Source of the DNA: JBKHDT01 sp049974825
GTDB taxonomy: Bacteria > Pseudomonadota > Gammaproteobacteria > Halothiobacillales > Halothiobacillaceae
Reading direction: 5' to 3'
Assembly (NCBI GenBank): GCA_049974825.1
Contig: JBNGDJ010000107.1
Location: 1 to 8,013 of the forward strand
Length of the DNA stretch: 8,013 nucleotides
This document shows positions 5,294 through 8,013 of the stretch, one piece after another. Position 1 is the stretch's first letter. Each line of letters opens with the position of its first letter. Below the pieces are notes generated by a model. It saw nothing but the letters and a program-made list of their open reading frames with translations, made no database searches and was not told the DNA's origin. A program made the translations under genes and the position numbers.

Positions 5294-7753
5294 ATGTCTG
5301 AAGCCATCAAGATGCAAGAGACCCTCGCCGGGCTTTCCCGTGACGTACTCGCGGAACGGGCCGATCAGGCCTGCCGACGGATCGCACCGGTCTGGCCGCT
5401 GGATTCATTTGTGGCGGTCAACCCCTATCTGGGCCTGCTGGACCAGCCCTTCGACGAGGCGGGGCATTACCTGGAAAGTGTGGCTGGCGAGCGCTTGTTC
5501 ATGGATCGCGGGTTCTTTGCCGCGCAGGTGGAAGAGGGACGAATTCGGCCTGAGGACCTGCAGGCGGCGGCGGATCGCCTGGGACTGGCCATTGATCTGC
5601 AAACGATCCGTCAGCGCCTGCGCACGCCTCGGCAGATCGGCCCGGCGATGCCAATGCTGGTCGAGATGCACGATCGGCTGGATGCGCCACCGGTTTCCGA
5701 GTTCGTGATCGAGCAGATCAGCCATTTTCTCGGTGCGCACTACGATCGCGGCCAGGCGCTCTGGCGTAGCCCGGTCACGGCCCCGTCCCTGTTCGCCGCC
5801 TGGCGCGAATACACCCTGATTGACCGCAGCGCGCGCGCAGCCGGGCTGGGCGAGATCCGCGAACCGTTGCGTTCCCTCCCGGCCGATGCCGACGAGGCGC
5901 TGGCCTGGGCGGTCAACAAGCTGGAAATACCCGATGCCATGGTCGACGACTACTTCTTCGGGGCGCTCAAGTCGATCCGCGGCTGGGCCAGCTGGTGTCG
6001 GTACCGGCTCTGGCAGGCGGAGATGCAGGGCGGCAGCAGCCATGAACTGCAGGATCTGCTGATCATCCGGGTGCTCTGGGATGCCCTGACGCTTTGCGTC
6101 CGCCCGGATCGTTACACGCATCAGAGCTGGCTGGCGCAGATCGGGCGGAATGTCGGGCGTCATGCAGCGCCCGACCGGACCCAAGAGCGTTTCGACGAGT
6201 TGCTGCTCACGGCAGCGGAGATCGCCTTCCGGCGGCCTTTCATCGAGGCGCTTGCCAACCCGGAGCGTCAGGCGTCCGCGCAGACCGAGACCCGGCCGGT
6301 ATTCCAGGCCGCTTTCTGCATCGACGTGCGCTCGGAGGTTTTCCGCCGACACCTGGAGTCGGCCGTGCCGGGCGCGCAGACCATTGGCTTTGCCGGCTTC
6401 TTCGGGGTGCCGCTGTCCTACCGTCGTCTGGGCGAGGAGGGCGACCGGACCCACACGCCGGTTCTGCTCAACCCCGGCGTGCCGGTTTGCGATCACGCCG
6501 AGCAGGCCGACGCCCTGGCCGAAGCCCGCGCACGTCGGCTGGGTGCAGGACTGAGCTGGAAGCAGTTCAAGCTGTCCGCATCCTCCTGCTTCACCTTCGT
6601 GGAATCGGCGGGCCTGAGCTATGTGCCGCGCCTGCTCGCCGATACTTTTGGCTGGCATACGCCATCCTCTCCGCCGGACCGCGCCGGGCTGACGGATGAG
6701 GAACGCCGCGCAGTGCACCCGGACCTTGGTGACGACGTGCCGCTGGAAGCCCGGGCAGACCTGGCAGCCGGGATTCTGGCGGGGCTTGGGCTGGGCGAAA
6801 ACGCCGCCCCGCTGGTGATGCTGGCAGGGCATGGCAGCTCGACGACCAACAACCCCCATCGAGCCGGGCTCGACTGTGGTGCCTGCGCGGGCCAGACCGG
6901 CGAGGTCAGTGCGCGGGTAGCCTGCAGCCTGCTCAATGACTCCGCGGTCCGCGCCGAGTTGGCTTCCCGGGGTGTTGGGCTGCCGGAGGACACGCGCTTC
7001 GTGCCTGCCTTGCATGACACAACCACCGACGAGGTCGAGCTTCTTGATGATGCCGTACTCGACCAGGTCGATGCCGAGTCTCGGCGGAAGCTGTCCGAGG
7101 GGCTGGCCGCAGCCGGTGACCTGACCCGGCTGGAGCGCTTGGTGGCCCTGCGCGGCGGCACAGACGACGCCGAAGCGGCTGTCCGGAATGTCAGCCTGCG
7201 CGGCAGGGATTGGTCACAGGTTCGACCCGAGTGGGGGCTGGCGGGCAATGGTGCCTTTATTGCCGCACCCCGCTATCGGACCCGGGGGCTCGACCTCGGC
7301 GGCCGGGCCTTCCTGCACGACTATGACTGGCAGAAAGACGCCGACTTCTCGCTGCTGACACTGATCATGACCGCGCCACTGGTTGTCGCCAACTGGATCA
7401 ACCTGCAGTACTACGGCTCCACCGTGGACAACGCGCACCAGGGTTGTGGTAACAAGGTTCTGCACAACGTGGTTGGCGGGCTTGTTGGCGTTCTGGAAGG
7501 CAACGGGGGCGATCTGCGGGTCGGGCTGTCCATGCAGTCCCTGCACGACGGGGAACAGTGGCGGCATGAACCCCTGCGCCTGTCTGCCTTTATCGAGGCC
7601 CCGGCCGAGGCGATGGACCAGGTGATTGCCGACAACGAGCTGTTGGACCAGCTGATCTCGAACCGGTGGCTCAACCTGTTCCGGATTGCCCCGGACGGAA
7701 CGGTTCAGCGCCGCCGGCCGGAAGGCGGATGGGTGGAAGAAACAAGCCACTGA
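5294..7753 (+). CDS. dabA: DabA (DUF2309/UPF0753), zinc-dependent CO2-hydrating subunit of the DAB inorganic carbon transporter
   Basis: DabA is a large soluble protein that associates with membrane-bound DabB. In Halothiobacillus it carries a beta-carbonic-anhydrase-like zinc site and is needed for energised uptake of inorganic carbon. The 819-residue product has the usual family length. The expected site is intact: CIDVRSE at 342-348 gives the CxDxR pattern with Cys342, Asp344 and Arg346. His513 in AGHGSSTTNNP and Cys528 in GLDCGACAG are 15 residues apart, as are the zinc-ligand His and Cys reported for the characterised protein (recalled as H524/C539, with C351/D353). Other conserved-looking blocks are WPLDSFVAVNPYLGL (34-48), GFFGVPLSYR (368-377), APLVVANWINLQYYGSTVDN (694-713) and HNVVGGLVGVLEGNGGDLR (724-742). 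The start at 5294 follows GGAGG. No signal peptide is seen, consistent with a cytoplasmic location. It is the second gene of the operon, with dabB. No truncation or missing key residue is apparent. Confidence 0.95.
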   Translation: MSEAIKMQETLAGLSRDVLAERADQACRRIAPVWPLDSFVAVNPYLGLLDQPFDEAGHYLESVAGERLFMDRGFFAAQVEEGRIRPEDLQAAADRLGLAIDLQTIRQRLRTPRQIGPAMPMLVEMHDRLDAPPVSEFVIEQISHFLGAHYDRGQALWRSPVTAPSLFAAWREYTLIDRSARAAGLGEIREPLRSLPADADEALAWAVNKLEIPDAMVDDYFFGALKSIRGWASWCRYRLWQAEMQGGSSHELQDLLIIRVLWDALTLCVRPDRYTHQSWLAQIGRNVGRHAAPDRTQERFDELLLTAAEIAFRRPFIEALANPERQASAQTETRPVFQAAFCIDVRSEVFRRHLESAVPGAQTIGFAGFFGVPLSYRRLGEEGDRTHTPVLLNPGVPVCDHAEQADALAEARARRLGAGLSWKQFKLSASSCFTFVESAGLSYVPRLLADTFGWHTPSSPPDRAGLTDEERRAVHPDLGDDVPLEARADLAAGILAGLGLGENAAPLVMLAGHGSSTTNNPHRAGLDCGACAGQTGEVSARVACSLLNDSAVRAELASRGVGLPEDTRFVPALHDTTTDEVELLDDAVLDQVDAESRRKLSEGLAAAGDLTRLERLVALRGGTDDAEAAVRNVSLRGRDWSQVRPEWGLAGNGAFIAAPRYRTRGLDLGGRAFLHDYDWQKDADFSLLTLIMTAPLVVANWINLQYYGSTVDNAHQGCGNKVLHNVVGGLVGVLEGNGGDLRVGLSMQSLHDGEQWRHEPLRLSAFIEAPAEAMDQVIADNELLDQLISNRWLNLFRIAPDGTVQRRRPEGGWVEETSH

Positions 7754-7866
7754 CCCCGGATTGTGGTGCCACGCGACCGTTTGCAGGCGCTTTTGGTCTG
7801 CCGGACCTCTTTCGTCGACCCGGCAACCCAAGGCCCGAAGTCCAACGGCCACACCTCCACACCCCT

Positions 7867-7891
7867 CGTTCCCAAGCTCTGCTTGGGAACG
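7867..7891. repeat. Palindromic intergenic repeat, unit 1
   Basis: A perfect 11-bp inverted repeat (CGTTCCCAAGC ... GCTTGGGAACG) surrounds a TCT loop. This form, with GTTCCCA arms and a short pyrimidine-rich loop, resembles REP-like palindromes scattered between genes in many gammaproteobacteria. It lies 114 bases after dabA and has no T-run, so terminator function is doubtful, although it could protect the 3' end of the dab mRNA. Family membership is from memory, not a search. Confidence 0.7.
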
Positions 7892-7977
7892 CCTGCCGGA
7901 ACTGCTCTGCAGGCCCGACCACCTCGGCCGGGCAGGCTGCGCGGCGCGAAATCCTGACTTCCTCAAGCCCTCAGACC

Positions 7978-7996
7978 CCGCAAGCAGAGCTTGCGG
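7978..7996. repeat. Palindromic intergenic repeat, unit 2, inverted relative to unit 1
   Basis: A perfect 8-bp inverted repeat (CCGCAAGC ... GCTTGCGG) surrounds an AGA loop. Its central eleven bases, AAGCAGAGCTT (7982-7992), are the exact reverse complement of the centre of unit 1 (AAGCTCTGCTT, 7874-7884), so the two look like members of one family in opposite orientation with diverged outer stems. Confidence 0.6.
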
Positions 7997-8003
7997 CATA
8001 TTC

Positions 8004-8013
8004 CGTTCCCAGG
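8004..8013. repeat. Start of a probable third palindromic repeat, cut by the window edge
   Basis: The eight bases CGTTCCCA at 8004-8011 are the same as the first eight of unit 1. The remainder would lie beyond the window, so this is a suggestion that the repeat cluster continues. Confidence 0.35.

Larger units (their letters stand above)
7754..8013. other. Non-coding region after dabA with palindromic repeats
   Basis: These 260 bases have no convincing coding region; short frames are present on both strands but lack ribosome-binding sites and recognisable products. A weak GGTC/GACC hairpin (7795-7807) followed by TCTTTC is the only terminator-like structure near the end of dabA, and it is too short to call. 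The rest carries two perfect palindromes and the start of a third, described separately. Confidence 0.5.

Noticed and set aside
4142..5317. Long minus-strand open frame opposite dabB
   Set aside because: Its translation is rich in Gly, Gln, Arg and Asp with no recognisable domain, and it is entirely antisense to dabB.
5405..7015. Long minus-strand open frame opposite dabA
   Set aside because: Antisense shadow with Arg/Gln/Gly-rich composition and no family features; dabA is unambiguous.
7795..7813. Intrinsic terminator after dabA
   Set aside because: The stem is only 4 bp and the following TCTTTC is not a clear T-run.
7867..7996. CRISPR array
   Set aside because: The repeats are internally palindromic, in opposite orientation and of unequal length, with no regular spacers.

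Overview
The window is GC-rich, compact bacterial DNA. It most likely comes from a gammaproteobacterial chemolithoautotroph, such as a sulfur oxidiser. This rests on a complete DAB-type dissolved inorganic carbon pump (dabB-dabA) preceded by a divergent CbbR-like LysR regulator, together with proteobacterial msrPQ. The organism cannot be named from the sequence alone, and no RuBisCO, carboxysome or RNA gene lies inside the window.

Layout. The left part (1-3147) reads entirely on the minus strand. From right to left it holds a LysR-family regulator (3147-2194), msrP (2114-1203), msrQ (1203-556), a 365-base gap, and the first 63 codons of an exported protein that resembles a family 3 periplasmic solute-binding protein and runs off the left edge. 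The middle (3148-3598) is a 451-base divergent control region. The right part (3599-7753) reads on the plus strand and is the two-gene operon dabB-dabA. The last 260 bases contain no convincing gene but carry short palindromic repeats.

How it works together. DabB is a NuoL/MrpA-like proton-conducting membrane protein. DabA is a large soluble protein whose CxDxR motif plus later His and Cys resemble a beta-carbonic-anhydrase zinc site. In characterised systems the pair couples cation flow to one-way CO2 hydration and so accumulates bicarbonate. The LysR protein is the obvious candidate regulator. MsrP (periplasmic molybdopterin methionine sulfoxide reductase) and MsrQ (its haem membrane partner) form a separate envelope-repair unit that may be read through from the regulator gene.

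The most interesting unexplained structure is in the divergent region. It has two copies of the same dyad, CATTGA-N6-TCAATG, one of which also fits the FNR/ANR consensus exactly. It also has a perfect 15-bp inverted repeat bounded by 8-bp direct repeats just before dabB. A second point is the family of inverted palindromic repeats after dabA.
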